Notes: generated from the letters alone by a model not told the origin. A stretch of DNA of 64,000 nt from Garcia nutans (GCA_947685225.1 CANTUV010000053.1:9533501-9597500); one strand, 5' to 3'. Shown: positions 31,226-42,890, counted from the stretch's first letter. A program made the numbers and translations.

Positions 31226-34200
31226 CCTGGATCCACACATTCATATATTAGTGCATCTGTTTTGCCTGTATCTGATGTGCATGCTGAGTCCCTAGGGTTT
31301 GATGTGTTGGTGACAAATCCGTTAGGGCATAGTGTGATTGTTAGTAAAGTGCACAAAGATAGTGCAGTAGTGGTGCAAGGTGAGGAGTTCCTTGGAGATT
31401 TGATTGAGATGCCATTTAAGGATTTTGATGTGATTTTGGGCATGGACTGGCTATCTCGACATGGAGCTGTGGTGGATTGTAAAAAGAAATTTGTTACTTT
31501 GAGAACTGGTGATGGTAGAGAGGTAATAGTATCTAATGAGCAGGAACAGCTAGCATCTTTGTTTGTTTCAGCTGTTGCAGCTAGGAGGTTGATTAGAAAG
31601 GGGTGTGAAGCCTATCTTGCTCATGTGGTAGATACTAGAGTAAGAGGTTCTCCTATTGATAGCATTGTCACAGTTGCAGAGTTCCCAGATGTGTTTCCAG
31701 AGGAGTTGCCAGGATTGCCTCCTGAGAGAGAGGTGGAGTTCGGTATTGAATTGTTGCCTGGTACCGCTCCTATCTCTATTACTCCTTATAGAATGGCACC
31801 AGCAGAGTTGAGGGAGTTAAAAGTGCAATTACAGGAGTTGTTGGATAAAGGATTTATTCGCCCTATTGTTTCTCCGTGGGGAGCTCCTGTGCTATTTGTG
31901 AAGAAGAAAGATGGTACTATGAGATTGTGCATCGATTATAGGCAATTGAACAAGGTGACCATTAAAAATAAATATCCTTTGCCTAGAATTGATGATCTTT
32001 TTGATCAATTGAAGGGAGCATCAGTATTCTCCAAGATTGATTTGAGATCTGGGTACCATCAGCTAAGGGTCAAAGCTGAAGATGTTCCGAAGACGGCCTT
32101 TCGGACTAGGTATGGGCATTATGAATTTCTAGTTATGCCTTTTGGTCTGACGAATGCACCTGCAGCTTTTATGGACTTGATGAATAGGGTGTTTAGGCCC
32201 TATCTGGATCAGTTTGTAGTGGTCTTCATCGATGATATATTGGTGTATTCGCGGAATGAGGAGGAACATGATATGCATCTGCGGATTGTGTTGCAGATTT
32301 TGAGAGAGAAGCAGTTGTTTGCCAAATTGTCGAAGTGTGAGTTCTGGTTGAATCAAGTAGCTTTTCTCGGACATATAGTTTCAGCAGAAGGCATTAGAGT
32401 TGATCCGAGTAAAGTTGAAGCTATTTTGAATTGGAGTCCACCCAAGTCTGTGACAGAGGTTAGAAGTTTTCTGGGTTTGGCAGGCTATTATCGACGGTTT
32501 GTGAAAGGATTTTCTTTGATAGCTACTCCACTCACCAGATTGCTTCGTAAGGGAGTGAGATTTGTGTGGACGGATCAGTGTCAGGCTAGCTTTGAGCAGT
32601 TGAGAGATATGCTGACTCAAGCGCCTGTCCTTACTTTACCTGTGGAAGGCAAACCATATGTGATTTTCAGTGATGCTTCACATAATGGTTTGGGGTGTGT
32701 GCTAATGCAGGAAGGTAAAGTTATAGCTTATGCATCTAGACAGTTGAAACTGCATGAGCTTAACTATCCAACCCATGATTTGGAATTGGCAGCCATTGTG
32801 TTTGCATTGAAGATTTGGCGCCATTATCTGTTTGGGGAGAAATGTTTCATTTACACTGATCACAAGAGTTTGAAGTATTTGGGGGTTCAGAAGGAGCTCA
32901 ATCTTCGACAGAGGAGATGGTTGGAATTGATTAAAGACTACGATTGTTTGATTGATTATCATCCAGGTAAAGCAAATGTTGTTGCTGATGCCTTGAGTCG
33001 GAAGTCTTTAGCTGGTTTAACTGTTTACTCACTCTCGTTGCTTGTTGAGTTGAGAGCATTGCGTGCTAGTTTTGTATCTTGTGATGATGGTGCATTGTTG
33101 GCACAGTTGCATGTGAAACCAGTTTTGCTGGATCAGATTAAAGAGGCTCAGTTGGCTGATAAGAAGATTCAGAAGATTATTTCAGATTGTCAGAATGGAA
33201 AGAGTAGAGATTTTGTTGTGAAAAGTGATGGGAGCCTCTGGTTTAAGAATAGATTGTGTGTACCCGAGGATGCTGAGTTGAAAAGGATCATTTTGGAAGA
33301 AGCACATCAGTCAGTGTTTGCTATGCATCCGGGCAATACAAAGATGTATCATGATTTGAGACAGCACTACTGGTGGGTTGGTTTGAAGAGAGACATTGCT
33401 GAGTTTGTATCAAAATGTCTCACATGTCAGAAGGTAAAAGCAGAGCATCAGGTTCCAACTGGGTTGCTTCAACCGTTGTCAGTGCCTGAATGGAAATGGG
33501 ATAGAGTAACAATGGATTTTGTGTCTGGTTTACCATTGACACAAAGAAAGCATGATGCTATTTGGGTGATTGTGGATAGATTGACCAAGACAGCTCATTT
33601 CCTTCCGGTTCATATGGATTACTCTTTGGAGAGATTGGCTGAGTTGTATATCCATGAGATTGTGAGATTGCATGGCATTCCAACTTCTTTAGTGTCCGAT
33701 CGAGATCCCAGGTTTACTTCCAGATTTTGGAAGAGTTTGCATGGAGCTTTGGGTTCTCGACTGCACTTCAGCACTGCTTTTCATCCACAAACGGATGGAC
33801 AGTCAGAGAGGGTGATACAGATTATTGAGGACATGTTGAGAAGCTGTATCATTGATTTCTCTGGAAGTTGGGACAGATTTCTACCTCTTGTGGAGTTTGC
33901 TTACAACAACAGTCACCAATCTAGCATTGGTATGGCACCATTTGAAGCATTGTATGGTAGACGGTGTAAGACACCTCTGTGTTGGAATGAACTTGGTGAA
34001 AATAAGTTAATTGGGCCTGATTTGATTCAAGAAACTGAAGAGAAAGTGAAGTTGATTCGAGGGAGGTTGAAAGCAGCTTCAGACCGACAGAAGTCTTATG
34101 CAGATTTGAAAAGGAGAGACATAGAGTTTGATGTTGGAGATAAGGTATTCTTGAAGGTATCTCCTTGGAAGAAGATATTGAGATTCGGTCGGAAAGGGAA

Positions 34201-34555
34201 ATTGAGTCCTCGTTTCATTGGACCGTATGAAGTGTTGGAAAAAGTTGGGCCAGTTGTGTATCGACTTGCTTTACCACCTGAGTTGGATCGTATTCATAAT
34301 GTATTCCATGTTTCTATGTTGAGGAAGTACAGATCGGATCCATCTCATGTGTTGCCAATTGAGTCTATCGAAGTGAGTCCAGATTTGACATTTGAAGAGG
34401 AACCAGTTGCTATCTTGGCACGTGATGTGAAAGAGTTGAGAAACAAAAGAGTGCCATTGGTGAAGGTTCTATGGAAGAATCATGTAAAAGAGGAGGCAAC
34501 TTGGGAAAGTGAGCAAACCATGCGAGATCAATATCCTCAGTTGTTTCAGATTTGA
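31223..34555 (+). CDS. E3 pol: protease C-terminal part, RT, RNase H, integrase, chromodomain
   Basis: The frame is open for 1,110 codons from the junction to TGA at 34553-34555; no start codon of its own is evident, because gag and the first part of protease lie downstream in the permuted order. It begins at the protease active site ([10 protein letters not shown]). RT has DLRSGYHQ and FIDDILVYS (near 32215-32250). RNase H starts with [14 protein letters not shown] (near 32665). Integrase has an H-H-C-C finger (33300-33430), core motifs [18 protein letters not shown] and [12 protein letters not shown], and a [10 protein letters not shown] module. The last 50 residues ([11 protein letters not shown] to DQYPQLF) resemble the chromodomain of Tekay/Del elements. 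All key residues that I can check are present, unlike E1 and E2. It is probably not expressed as a polyprotein here. Confidence 0.92.
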   Translation, partial: DPGSTHSYISASVLPVSDVHAESLGFDVLVTNPLGHSVIVSKVHKDSAVVVQGEEFLGDLIEMPFKDFDVILGMDWLSRHGAVVDCKKKFVTLRTGDGREVIVSNEQEQLASLFVSAVAARRLIRKGCEAYLAHVVDTRVRGSPIDSIVTVAEFPDVFPEELPGLPPEREVEFGIELLPGTAPISITPYRMAPAELRELKVQLQELLDKGFIRPIVSPWGAPVLFVKKKDGTMRLCIDYRQLNKVTIKNKYPLPRIDDLFDQLKGASVFSKIDLRSGYHQLRVKAEDVPKTAFRTRYGHYEFLVMPFGLTNAPAAFMDLMNRVFRPYLDQFVVVFIDDILVYSRNEEEHDMHLRIVLQILREKQLFAKLSKCEFWLNQVAFLGHIVSAEGIRVDPSKVEAILNWSPPKSVTEVRSFLGLAGYYRRFVKGFSLIATPLTRLLRKGVRFVWTDQCQASFEQLRDMLTQAPVLTLPVEGKPYVIFSDASHNGLGCVLMQEGKVIAYASRQLKLHELNYPTHDLELAAIVFALKIWRHYLFGEKCFIYTDHKSLKYLGVQKELNLRQRRWLELIKDYDCLIDYHPGKANVVADALSRKSLAGLTVYSLSLLVELRALRASFVSCDDGALLAQLHVKPVLLDQIKEAQLADKKIQKIISDCQNGKSRDFVVKSDGSLWFKNRLCVPEDAELKRIILEEAHQSVFAMHPGNTKMYHDLRQHYWWVGLKRDIAEFVSKCLTCQKVKAEHQVPTGLLQPLSVPEWKWDRVTMDFVSGLPLTQRKHDAIWVIVDRLTKTAHFLPVHMDYSLERLAELYIHEIVRLHGIPTSLVSDRDPRFTSRFWKSLHGALGSRLHFSTAFHPQTDGQSERVIQIIEDMLRSCIIDFSGSWDRFLPLVEFAYNNSHQSSIGMAPFEALYGRRCKTPLCWNELGENKLIGPDLIQETEEKVKLIRGRLKAASDRQKSYADLKRRDIEFDVGDKVFLKVSPWKKILRFGRKGKLSPRFIGPYEVLEKVGPVVYRLALPPELDRIHNVFHVSMLRKYRSDPSHVLPIESIEVSPDLTFEEEPVAILARDVKELRNKRVPLVKVLWKNHVKEEATWESEQTMRDQYPQLFQI

Positions 34556-34588
34556 TATCAGGTAATTTCGAGGACGAAATTTCTTTTT

Positions 34589-34600
34589 AGAGGGGGAGAA
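34589..34600 (+). other. E3 polypurine tract
   Basis: AGAGGGGGAGAA, one base before the LTR, identical to that of E2. Confidence 0.88.
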
Positions 34601-34785
34601 TTGTAATATCCTCATGTATGCCCTAGAAGTTTTGACTATGTTGTTGTTGTTGTTGTTGTTTTAAATTGGATTGAATGTATATGTTATGTGAGAAGAAAAG
34701 AATTTGAGAAGAGAATGGTTATGTATATGTGTTTTGGGAAAGAAAATAGGGTTTAGAGAAAAGTGTATATGTTGTTTATATGTTA

Positions 34786-34801
34786 ATATATATAACATAT
34801 A
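34786..34801 (+). promoter_or_regulatory. Possible E3 LTR TATA box
   Basis: ATATATATAACATATA, identical to the E2 block although the flanks differ. Confidence 0.35.
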
Positions 34802-35427
34802 AGTTGGTCAAATGCAAGGTCAATGGAAGAGAGATATTTTTATGGGATATGTGAAATTACATATATGGGCATCTAAGTTAAATGAAAGCTAGAACAAATG
34901 GTTAAGGGTGTTTTGGTAATTTTCCTTGTAGGAGTTGCATGGTGGAGATTAAAAGAAGAAGAAGTGGTTGACTTGAGTTTATTTTCTTGTCTTTTCTCAT
35001 GTGTGTGTGCCGGCCATTGAAGAAGAGAAAGAACTAGAGAGGGCTTGAAGTTCTAAACTCAATTTGAAAGGAGATTCAAGGAATTAAGTGGAAGATTTGT
35101 GAAATTCATCAACTTTGGTAAGTCCTTTCTCTTGATTTTCCTTTGTTCTTTTAAAGTGGAGTTGGAAATGAATTTTTGGTTTGTTGAGATGATGATTATT
35201 TGTGTTTGTGATGAGTTTTTAAATGTTGTTTTTGATTTTAAGTGAAGAGGTTTAGGAGGTGTTGTTGTTGGAAGTGTTGGAGTTGAAATTGTTTTAGGGT
35301 TTTGAAGTGTTACATGATGTTTTCCTTGTGTTTGCTTCATTATTTTCAAAGATCTTCTTGTTGTTGGTGTTTGTTGGAATTTTGGACTTGGTAATGGGAA
35401 TTTGGCCGAAGGCAGTAGCCTTTTTGA

Positions 35428-35573
35428 TGCCACGCCCGTGGCCTTGGTTGGACATGGTCGTGGCCATTTGTTGGCATTTGGTGCCATGGCCGTGGAGGAT
35501 GGAAGTATGGGAGGCAGTTCCATTTCTTATCCCACGCCCATGGGGATTGAGGTGGCCACGGTCGTGGGCTATA
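35428..35573 (+). repeat. GC-rich palindromic repeats in E3 LTR
   Basis: CCACGCCCGTGG, CCATGGCCGTGG, CCACGCCCATGG and CCACGGTCGTGG lie within 150 bp, where the E2 LTR has its 63-bp repeat. The motif is kept while copy number and spacing changed. Confidence 0.7.
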
Positions 35574-36112
35574 TTGTGTGTTGTTGGAGTGTTAATTAAG
35601 ATCTAAAGGTTTTAGATAAAGTTGTTAAGTGATTAAATTGTATGGGAATTGATGGATTATATCATTCTTTGGATTAGGGTTTGATAGAAGGTGTTTTGCC
35701 CTAATTTGGGAAGTGAAGAACTTTGCAAGAAGGAAGGTGTTTAGAGTTGTGTGACTTGTGATTGAGGTAAGTACAAATCTTGTGTTGATGCATACATGTG
35801 ACATTGCATTGATGATGCATATGAAGTTGAGATTGATCATATATATGACGATAATGGTAATGCATATGATACTATGTGATATTTCATGTATTGTGACTTA
35901 TGTGATGAGTAATGTGTTTTGTTATGTTTATATCAATAATGCCATTGTGATTGGCTATGATGATACAATTGAATGATGTATGGCATATTTGCCTAATTAA
36001 TGAGGATGATTGAGAAAGAGTTTGATAAAGAGAATAAAGATATAAGTGTATGCTTAATATGATATTCAGTTTCAGAGTTCTGGTTTTTGGAGGCATGCCT
36101 ATTTAATGAAAG

Positions 36113-36290
36113 GTAACAGTCTTGCCGGGTTGAGGATCTCTTCAAATTGAATTGAATTGAGGTCCAAGAGACTGGGTCTGTTACACAATGATAATTGATA
36201 TTATGAGATATTTGATTTGTAACAGTCTTGCTGGGTTGAGGATCTCCTCGAGTTAGACGAGTTGATGATCCAAGAGACTGGGTCTGTTAC
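36113..36290 (+). repeat. Two 72-bp repeats with inverted ends in E3 LTR
   Basis: Copies at 36113-36184 and 36219-36290, each with GTAACAGTCTTG at the start and GAGACTGGGTCTGTTAC at the end. E2 has three. Confidence 0.82.
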
Positions 36291-36632
36291 GCTATCCATG
36301 GATAGAGATATATATGTATTTGTTGCCTACGGGCTTGATAATTGTGTTTATGAACCAAAGCAGTAACTCTGAATTCTGAATATCGTATTAAATACTTGAT
36401 GGGCCCATAGATGTCTAGGTTTTAGGTATATCATAAATGATGTTCTAATGTAATGAAATGTTAATATTACTTAAATGATGAAACGGACTATTCACGGAAT
36501 ATTGTCTGTTGAATATGATCTTTATTGATTGAGTGTGTATCATGGATGTTGATTTGTTAATACATATATGAAACATTGCATTGCATTAAAGCATAACATT
36601 AGCATGATTTGTATTACTAAGCCGTTGGCTTA

Positions 36633-36653
36633 GCGCGATAGTGTTAATCGCGC
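36633..36653 (+). promoter_or_regulatory. GCGCGAT hairpin in E3 LTR
   Basis: Perfect 7-bp stem GCGCGAT/ATCGCGC with a 7-base loop that differs from the E2 loop. Confidence 0.55.
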
Positions 36654-37058
36654 AGGTGATAGAGTTGAACCCGAGAACTCTTCGAAACCTAGTGAGAGTA
36701 GACAGTGAAGAATCTATTTTGGAACTTAAAGATCAGAGTAGACTTGCCAATCAAGTATAACTTCTTTATGTTTTGTAAAATATTGTTTATAATGTAAATA
36801 TATGTATATTTGTAAATACAGATTTAAATGTTTTTATATATGTAAATAATTTTATAACTTCCGCTGTGTAATAACTAAATTGTTTTATATTACAAGTGAT
36901 TACTTATTACTTATAATGTATATTGAGAAAGATGATGGTATTATATAAAATGTTTTGAATGATAAGAAAATCCGTAGCATCCCTATGTTTATTGCATGTA
37001 TGCTACATTGTGGTGTTGTAGTGTGCATGTAATGGATGTGGGGGTGTTACAATTGTTT

Positions 37059-37071
37059 TGGTATCAGAGCC
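37059..37071 (+). other. E3 primer-binding site (tRNA-iMet type)
   Basis: TGGTATCAGAGCC, 7 bp after the LTR as in E2. The leader 37072-37219 resembles that of E2 and holds no other feature I recognise. Confidence 0.9.
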
Positions 37072-37219
37072 TAGGTTTGAGATTCTCAACCTAGGTCAAA
37101 TGTAAGAAAAAGAATATTTTTGCTTAAAAAGGGGTTTTTAAATAACATGCATATTTAAGATTGGCAGCCTCTGATCTTTAATAAGATGTACTCTGCTATG
37201 TTTGCAGACTTAGGTTGTG

Positions 37220-38440
37220 ATGGATCCTCATTCGCGTCAGTCAATTGAGGGAAGTGCGGAGAGTGTTGCTCCTGATGATGGAGCTAGGGTTGTTAATGCT
37301 GGGGAGGCACCTGCTTCTGGGTCGGGGAGACCAGTTGGTGAAGAGGTTCCGCCAGCTTGGCTTAGGCATGTGGTAGAAGCTTTGAGGCAAGCACCAGTGC
37401 AACCACAGCCCCCACCTCCACAGCCTTTGGTATCTGTGAGGCACTATGATAAACTGAGGAAGTATGGAGCTGAAGATTTTATAGGTACTACTGATCCAGT
37501 AGTGGCTGAGCAGTGGTTAGACAAAGTACAGAGAATATTTGTTCAGTTGCAAGCCACTCCAGAGGAAAAGTTTGATTATGCAAGATCCTTGTTGCAGAAG
37601 GATGCATATAGTTGGTGGAAGACAGTGCCCCATTCTATGGATGATCCACCTACCTTATCCTACATAGATTTTCTGAGGGAGTTTGAATCGAAGTATACTC
37701 CAAGGGAGTATAAAGATGGGAAGAAGAGAGAGTTTCTAGATTTGAAGCAAGATCACCGGACCGTAACGGAATATGAGATTGAGTTTATTCGATTAAGTCA
37801 GTATGCTGGGGGCATAATATCAGATGAGATAGATAGATGCAGAAGATTTGAGGAGGGATTGAGGCCCTCTATCATGTGCTTAGTGGCTGGATCTAGATAT
37901 CAAGATTTTTCTCAGCTTGTGGCAGCAGCTCGAAGTGTAGAAAGGGCTCAAATTATTGCAGCTGCTTTAGAGGAAGAGGTCAAAGTGAGAAGGCCCCAGT
38001 TTGAGGCAGGGTCTTCTTCTGCTAAAAGAGGTAAAAGAAGTTTTGCTCCTCGGGCCAGTAGGAGTCAGAGGTCAGCTGGTAGGTCAGTGCAGTTTCAGAG
38101 ACAGAGATTTAGACCTACAGCTTCAGTGGCGAGTGCTCCGACCCCAGTGACTCAGAGATCCGCTCTACCTGTGTGTGCTCAGTGTGGTGAATCACATAGG
38201 GGTGCTTGTTGGAGGTATAGTGGGTCAGCTGTATGCTTCAGGTGTGGATCGCCTGATCATTTTATTAGAGATTGTCCAGAGACACGGGAAAAGAGGTCAG
38301 TTGATTCTACAGCTTCTCGACCTAATGTGAGGGGAGGCCGAGGAAGCAGAGGTGTTAGCAGAGGAGGCAAACCAGGGTTCAGTTCTAGAGGAGGTGCTAC
38401 ATCCAGGGAGAATAGACCAGAGGAGGTTGGATCTTCCTAG
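37220..38440 (+). pseudogene. E3 gag, ending at a TAG before the pol linker
   Basis: ATG at 37220 (MDPHSRQS) is chosen because E2 starts the same way; a GTG one codon upstream is not needed. The product is 406 residues: an N-terminal linker, the retrotransposon gag core at about residues 70-225 and two zinc knuckles (CAQCGESHRGACW and [14 protein letters not shown]) at about 315-350, then an Arg/Gly-rich tail. E2 reads through into protease in one frame; here a TAG stands in place of a Gln codon, and only about 9 codons remain before the junction. The gag domain itself looks whole, so a capsid-like protein could in principle be made. Confidence 0.88.
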
Positions 38441-38623
38441 AGGATGTATGTTATGCAGAGACATCAGTAACTTTCTGCAGCAGATTTGAGAGCGTTGGTA
38501 CGTGGGCGAGCTTAGGATGGCATCGTAGGAAGAGGGACGAATGAGGAAGAGAATAGGCAAGGGTCATTCTCAGCGAAGCAGTGAGAGGGAGAGAATAAAT
38601 TAAATTTTCTGGCAGTGCATTAC

Positions 38624-38743
38624 GGGTGCGATCATACCAGCACTAACTCACCGGATCCCATCAGAACTTCGAAGTTAAACGTGCTTTGGAGAGAGTAGTA
38701 CTGAGATAGGTGACCTCTTGGGAAGTCCTTGTGTTGCACCCCT
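38624..38743 (+). rRNA. rrn5: 5S rRNA gene, copy 46
   Basis: Changes G25T, C46T, G64T, C67A, G85A, C107T. First gene after E3. Confidence 0.88.
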
Positions 38744-39049
38744 ATCATTTTTCTTTTTTCGAAAATATTTTTTTTATCAACCACTATCCTTCGCAGTTTT
38801 GGGCCTGCGGACTAATAAATCATTTGTTTGCCTTTTAGAGCAACGCGAGTAATATCGCCGATATGGCTTCACTTGGCTCGTTTGCCCGAATCAGTCTCTC
38901 TCAGCAGCAGATTTGAGAGCGTGGTTGCGTGGGCGAGCTTAGGATGGCATCGTAGGAAGAGGGATGAATGAGAAAGAGAATAGGCAAGGGCCATTCTCAG
39001 CGAAGCAGTGAGAGGGAGAGAATAAATTAAATTTCTTGCAGTGCATTAC

Positions 39050-39168
39050 GGGTGCGATCATACCAGCACTAACCCACCGGATCCCATCAGAACTCCGAAG
39101 TTAAACGTGCTTGGGGAGAGTAGTACTGAGATGGGTGACCTCTTGGGAAGTCCTTGTGTTGCACCCCT
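39050..39168 (+). rRNA. rrn5: 5S rRNA gene, copy 47 (119 nt)
   Basis: One base is lost in the GGGCGAG stretch (about position 67); G25C and C107T are also present. Confidence 0.88.
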
Positions 39169-39474
39169 ATCATTTTTCTTTTTCGAAAATATTTTTTTTA
39201 TCAACCACGATTATTTGCAGTGTGGGGCCGGCGGACTAATAAATCATTTGTTGGCCTTTTAGAGCAATGCGAGTAATATCGCCGATATGGCGTCGCTTAG
39301 CTCGTTTGCCCGAATCAGTATCTTTCTGCAGCAGATTTGAGAGCGGTGGTGCTTGGGCGAGCTTAGGATGGCATCGTAGGAAGACGGATGAATGAGAAAG
39401 AGAATAGGCAAGCGCCATTCTCAGCGAAGCAGTGAGAGGGAGAGAATAAATTAAATTTTCTGGCACCGCATGAC

Positions 39475-39594
39475 TGGTGCGATCATACCAGCACTAAAGC
39501 ACCGGATCCCATCAGAACTCTGAAGTTAAACGTGCTTGGGCGACAGTAGTACTGAGATGGGTGACCTCTCGGGAAGTCCTCGTGCTGCACCCTT
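39475..39594 (+). rRNA. rrn5: 5S rRNA gene, copy 48
   Basis: Changes G1T, C24A, C47T, G70C, T96C, T111C, C119T. T96C forms a true G80-C96 pair in helix IV. Confidence 0.86.
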
Positions 39595-39902
39595 ATCATT
39601 TTTCTTTTTTCGAAAATATTTTTTTTTATCAACCACGATCCTTCACAGTTTGGAGCCGGCGGATTAATAAATCATTTGTTGGCCTTTTAGAGCAACGTGA
39701 GTAATATCGCCAATATGGCGTCGCTTGGCTTGTTTGCCCGAATCAGTCTCTCTCTGCAGCAGATTTGAGAGCGTTGGTGCGTGGGCGAGCTTAGGATGGT
39801 ATCGTAGGAAGAGGGACGAATGAGAAAGAGAATAGACAAGGGCCATTCTTAGCGAAGCAGTGAGAGGGAGAGAATAAATTAAATTCTCTGGCAGCGCATT
39901 AC

Positions 39903-40022
39903 GGGTGCGATCATACCAGCACTAACGCAACGGATCCCATCAGAACTCCGAAATTAAACGTGCTTGGGCGAGAGTAGTACTGAGATGGGTGACCTCTTGG
40001 GAAGTCCTTGTGTTGCACCCCT
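39903..40022 (+). rRNA. rrn5: 5S rRNA gene, copy 49
   Basis: Changes C28A, G51A, C107T. Confidence 0.91.
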
Positions 40023-40329
40023 ATCATTTTTCTTTTTTCGAAAATATTTTTTTTATCAACCACGATCATTTGCAGTTTGGGGCCGGCGGACTAATAAATC
40101 ATTTGTTTGCCTTTTAGAGCAACGCGAGTAATAGCACCGATATGGCATCGCTTAGCTCGTTTGCCCGAATCAGTATCTTTCTGCAGCAGATTTGAGAGCG
40201 GTGGTGCTTGGGCGAGCTTAGGATGGCATCGTAGGAAGACGAACGAATGAGAAAGAGAATAGGCAAGCGCCATTCTCAGCGAAGCAGTGAGAGGGAGAGA
40301 ATAAATTAAATTTTCTGGCAGCGCATGAC

Positions 40330-40449
40330 TGGTGCGATCATACCAGTACTAACGCACCGGATCCCATAAGAACTTTGAAGTTAAACGTGCTTGGGCGAGA
40401 GTAGTACTGAGATGGGTGACCTCTTTGGAAGTCCTCGTGTTGCACCCCT
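40330..40449 (+). rRNA. rrn5: 5S rRNA gene, copy 50
   Basis: Changes G1T, C18T, C39A, C46T, C47T, G97T. Confidence 0.88.
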
Positions 40450-40755
40450 ATCATTTTTCTTTTTTCGAAAATAATTTTTTATCAACCACGATCATTCGCA
40501 GTTTGGGGCCGACGGACTAATAAATCATTTGTTGGCCTTTTAGAGCAACGCGAGTAATATCGTCGATATGGCGTCGCTTGGCTCGTTTGCCCGAATCAGT
40601 CTCTCTCTGCAGCAGATTATAGAGCGGTGGTACTTGGGCGAGCTTAAGATGGCATCGTAGGAAGACGGACGAATGAGAAAGAGAATAGGCAAGCGCCATT
40701 CTCAGCGAAGCAGTGAGAGGGAGAGAATAAATTAAATTTTCTGGCAGCGCATGAC

Positions 40756-40875
40756 GGGTGCGATCATACCAGCATTAACGCACCGTATCCCATCAGAACT
40801 CCGAAGTTAAACGTGCTCGGGTGAGGGTAGTACTGAGATGGGTGACCTCTTGGGAAGTCCTCGTGTTGCACCCCT
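40756..40875 (+). rRNA. rrn5: 5S rRNA gene, copy 51
   Basis: Changes C20T, G31T, T63C, C67T, A71G. Confidence 0.89.
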
Positions 40876-41182
40876 ATCATTTTTATTTTTTCGAAAATAT
40901 TTTTTTTATCAACCACTATCCTTCGCAGTTTGGGGCCGGCGGACTAATAAATCATTTGTTGGCCTTTTAGAGCAACGCGAGTAATATCGCCGATATGGCA
41001 TCGCTTGGCTCGTTTGCCAGAATCAGTCTCTCTCTGCAGCAGATTTGACAGCGTTGGCGCGTGGGCGAGCTTAGGATGGCATCGTAGGAAGACAGACGAA
41101 TGAGAAAGAGAATAGGCAAGCGCCATTCTCAGCGAAGCAGTGAGAGGGAGAGAATAAATTAAATTTTCTGGCAGCGCATGAC

Positions 41183-41302
41183 AGGTGCGATCATACCAGC
41201 ACTAACGCACCGGATCCCATTAGAACTCCGAAGTTAAACGTGCTTGGGCGAGAATAGTACTGAGATGGGTGACCTCTTGGGAAGTCCTCGTGTTGCACCC
41301 CT
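41183..41302 (+). rRNA. rrn5: 5S rRNA gene, copy 52
   Basis: Changes G1A, C39T, G72A. Confidence 0.91.
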
Positions 41303-41609
41303 ATTATTTTTACTTTTTTCGAAAATATTTTTTTATCAACCACGATCCTTCGCAGTTTGGAGCCGGCGGACTAATAAATCATTTGTTGGCCTTTTAGAGC
41401 AACGCGAGTAATATCGCCGATATGGCGTCGCTTGGCTCATTTGCCCGAATCAGTCTCTCTCTGCAGCAGATTTGAGAGCGTTGGTGCGTTGGCGAGCTTA
41501 GGATGGCATCGTAGGAAGAGGGACGAATGAGAAAGAGAATAGGCAAGGGCCATTCTCAGCGAAGCAGTGAGAGGGAGAGAATAAATTAAATTTTCTGGCA
41601 ATGTATAAC

Positions 41610-41729
41610 GGGTGCGATCATACCAGCACTTACGCACCGGATCCCATCAGAACTCCGATGTTAAACGTGCTTGGGTGAGAGTAGTACTGAGATGGGTGAC
41701 CTCTTGGGAAGTCGTTGTGTTGCACCCCT
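41610..41729 (+). rRNA. rrn5: 5S rRNA gene, copy 53
   Basis: Changes A22T, A50T, C67T, C105G, C107T. The upstream GC region reads GGCAATGTATAAC. Confidence 0.89.
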
Positions 41730-42036
41730 ATCATTTTTCTTTTTTCGAAAATATTTTTTTTATCAACCACGATCATTTGCAGTGTGGGGCCGGCGGACTA
41801 ATAAATCATTTGTTGGCCTTTTAGAGCAACGCGAGTAATATCGCCGATATGGCGTCGCTTAGCTCGTTTGCCCGAATCAGTATCTTTCTGCAGCAGATTT
41901 GAGAGCGGTGGTGCTTGGGCAAGCTTAGGATGGCATCGTAGGAAGACGGACGAATGAGAAAGAGAATAGGCAAGCGCCATTCTCAGCGAAGCAGTGAGAG
42001 GGAGAGAATAAATTAAATTTTCTGGCAGCACATGAC

Positions 42037-42156
42037 GGGTACGATCATACCAGCACTAACGCACCGGATCCAATCAGAACTTTGAAGTTAAACGTGCATG
42101 GGCGAGAGTAGTACTGAGATGGGTGACCTCTTGGGAAGTCCTCGTGTTGCACCCCT
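42037..42156 (+). rRNA. rrn5: 5S rRNA gene, copy 54
   Basis: Changes G5A, C36A, C46T, C47T, T62A. Confidence 0.89.
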
Positions 42157-42463
42157 ATCATTTTTCTTTTTTCGAAAATAATTTTTTTATCAACCACGAT
42201 CCTTCGCAGTTTGGGGCCGGCGGACTAATAAATCATTTGTTGGCCTTTTAGAGCAACGCGAGTAATATCGCTGATATGGCATCGCTTGGCTCGTTTGCCC
42301 GAATCAGTCTCTCTCTGCAGCAGATTTGAGAGCGTTGGTGCGTGGGCGAGCTTAGGATGGCATCGTAGGAAGAGGGACGAATGAGAAAGAGAATAGGCAA
42401 GGGCCATTCTCAGCGAAGCAGTGAGAGGGAGAGAATAAATTAAATTTTTTGGCAGTGCATTAC

Positions 42464-42583
42464 GGGTGCGATCATACCAGCACTAATGCACCGGATCCCA
42501 TCAGAACTTCGAAGTTAAACGTGCTTTGGCGAGAGTCGTACTGAGGTGGCTGACCTCTTGGGAAGTCCTTTTGTTCCACCCCT
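42464..42583 (+). rRNA. rrn5: 5S rRNA gene, copy 55 (very diverged)
   Basis: Changes C24T, C46T, G64T, A74C, A83G, G87C, C107T, G108T, G113C. The intermediate element, box C and helix I are hit; very likely a pseudogene. Confidence 0.84.
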
Positions 42584-42890
42584 ATCATTTTTCTTTTTTC
42601 GAAAATATTTTTTTTATCAACCACGATCGTTTGAAGCTTGGGGCCGGCGTACTAATAAATCATTTGTTTGCCTTTTAGAGAATTGCGAATAATATAGCCG
42701 ATATGGCATCGCTTGGCTCGTTTGCCCGAATCAGTCTCTCTCTGCAGCAGATTTGTGAGCGGTGGTGCGTGGGCGAGCTTAGGATGAAATCGTAGGAAGA
42801 GAGACGAATGAGAAAGAGAATAGGCAAGGGCCATTCTCAGCGATGCTGTGAAAGGGAGAGCATAAATGAAATTTTCTGGCTGCGCATGAC

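Larger units (their letters stand above)
34602..37051 (+). repeat. E3 single LTR (2,450 bp)
   Basis: Begins TGTAATATCC and ends GGTGTTACA. It is clearly diverged from the E2 LTRs along most of its length but keeps the same succession: TATA-like block, GC-rich palindromic region (35428-35573), repeats with GTAACA/TGTTAC ends, GCGCGAT hairpin, terminal part. It is preceded by a polypurine tract and followed by a primer-binding site, as expected at the joint of a one-LTR circle. Confidence 0.93.
31223..38467 (+). mobile_element. E3: circularly permuted chromovirus with a single internal LTR
   Basis: Order is protease (partial)-RT-RNase H-integrase-chromodomain, polypurine tract, one LTR, primer-binding site, gag. 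Against E2 only about 63 bp (E2 18805-18867, the gag/protease linker) are missing. The left join shares GAT with 5S position 82-84; the right join shares ATCAG with the spacer (38463-38467). There is no target-site duplication, and about 180 bp of 5S unit are gone. The order fits a one-LTR circle opened at the gag/protease boundary and pasted in by end joining. A trimmed tandem dimer sharing one LTR is the alternative. Confidence 0.93.

Noticed and set aside
34602..37051. Solo LTR
   Set aside because: It is bordered by a polypurine tract with pol on one side and a primer-binding site with gag on the other, so it is not the product of LTR-LTR recombination in a normal insertion.
31218..38472. 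Target-site duplication for E3
   Set aside because: The bases next to the two ends do not match (GAGAT on the left, TAACT on the right), and the left end lies in the gene while the right end lies in the spacer.
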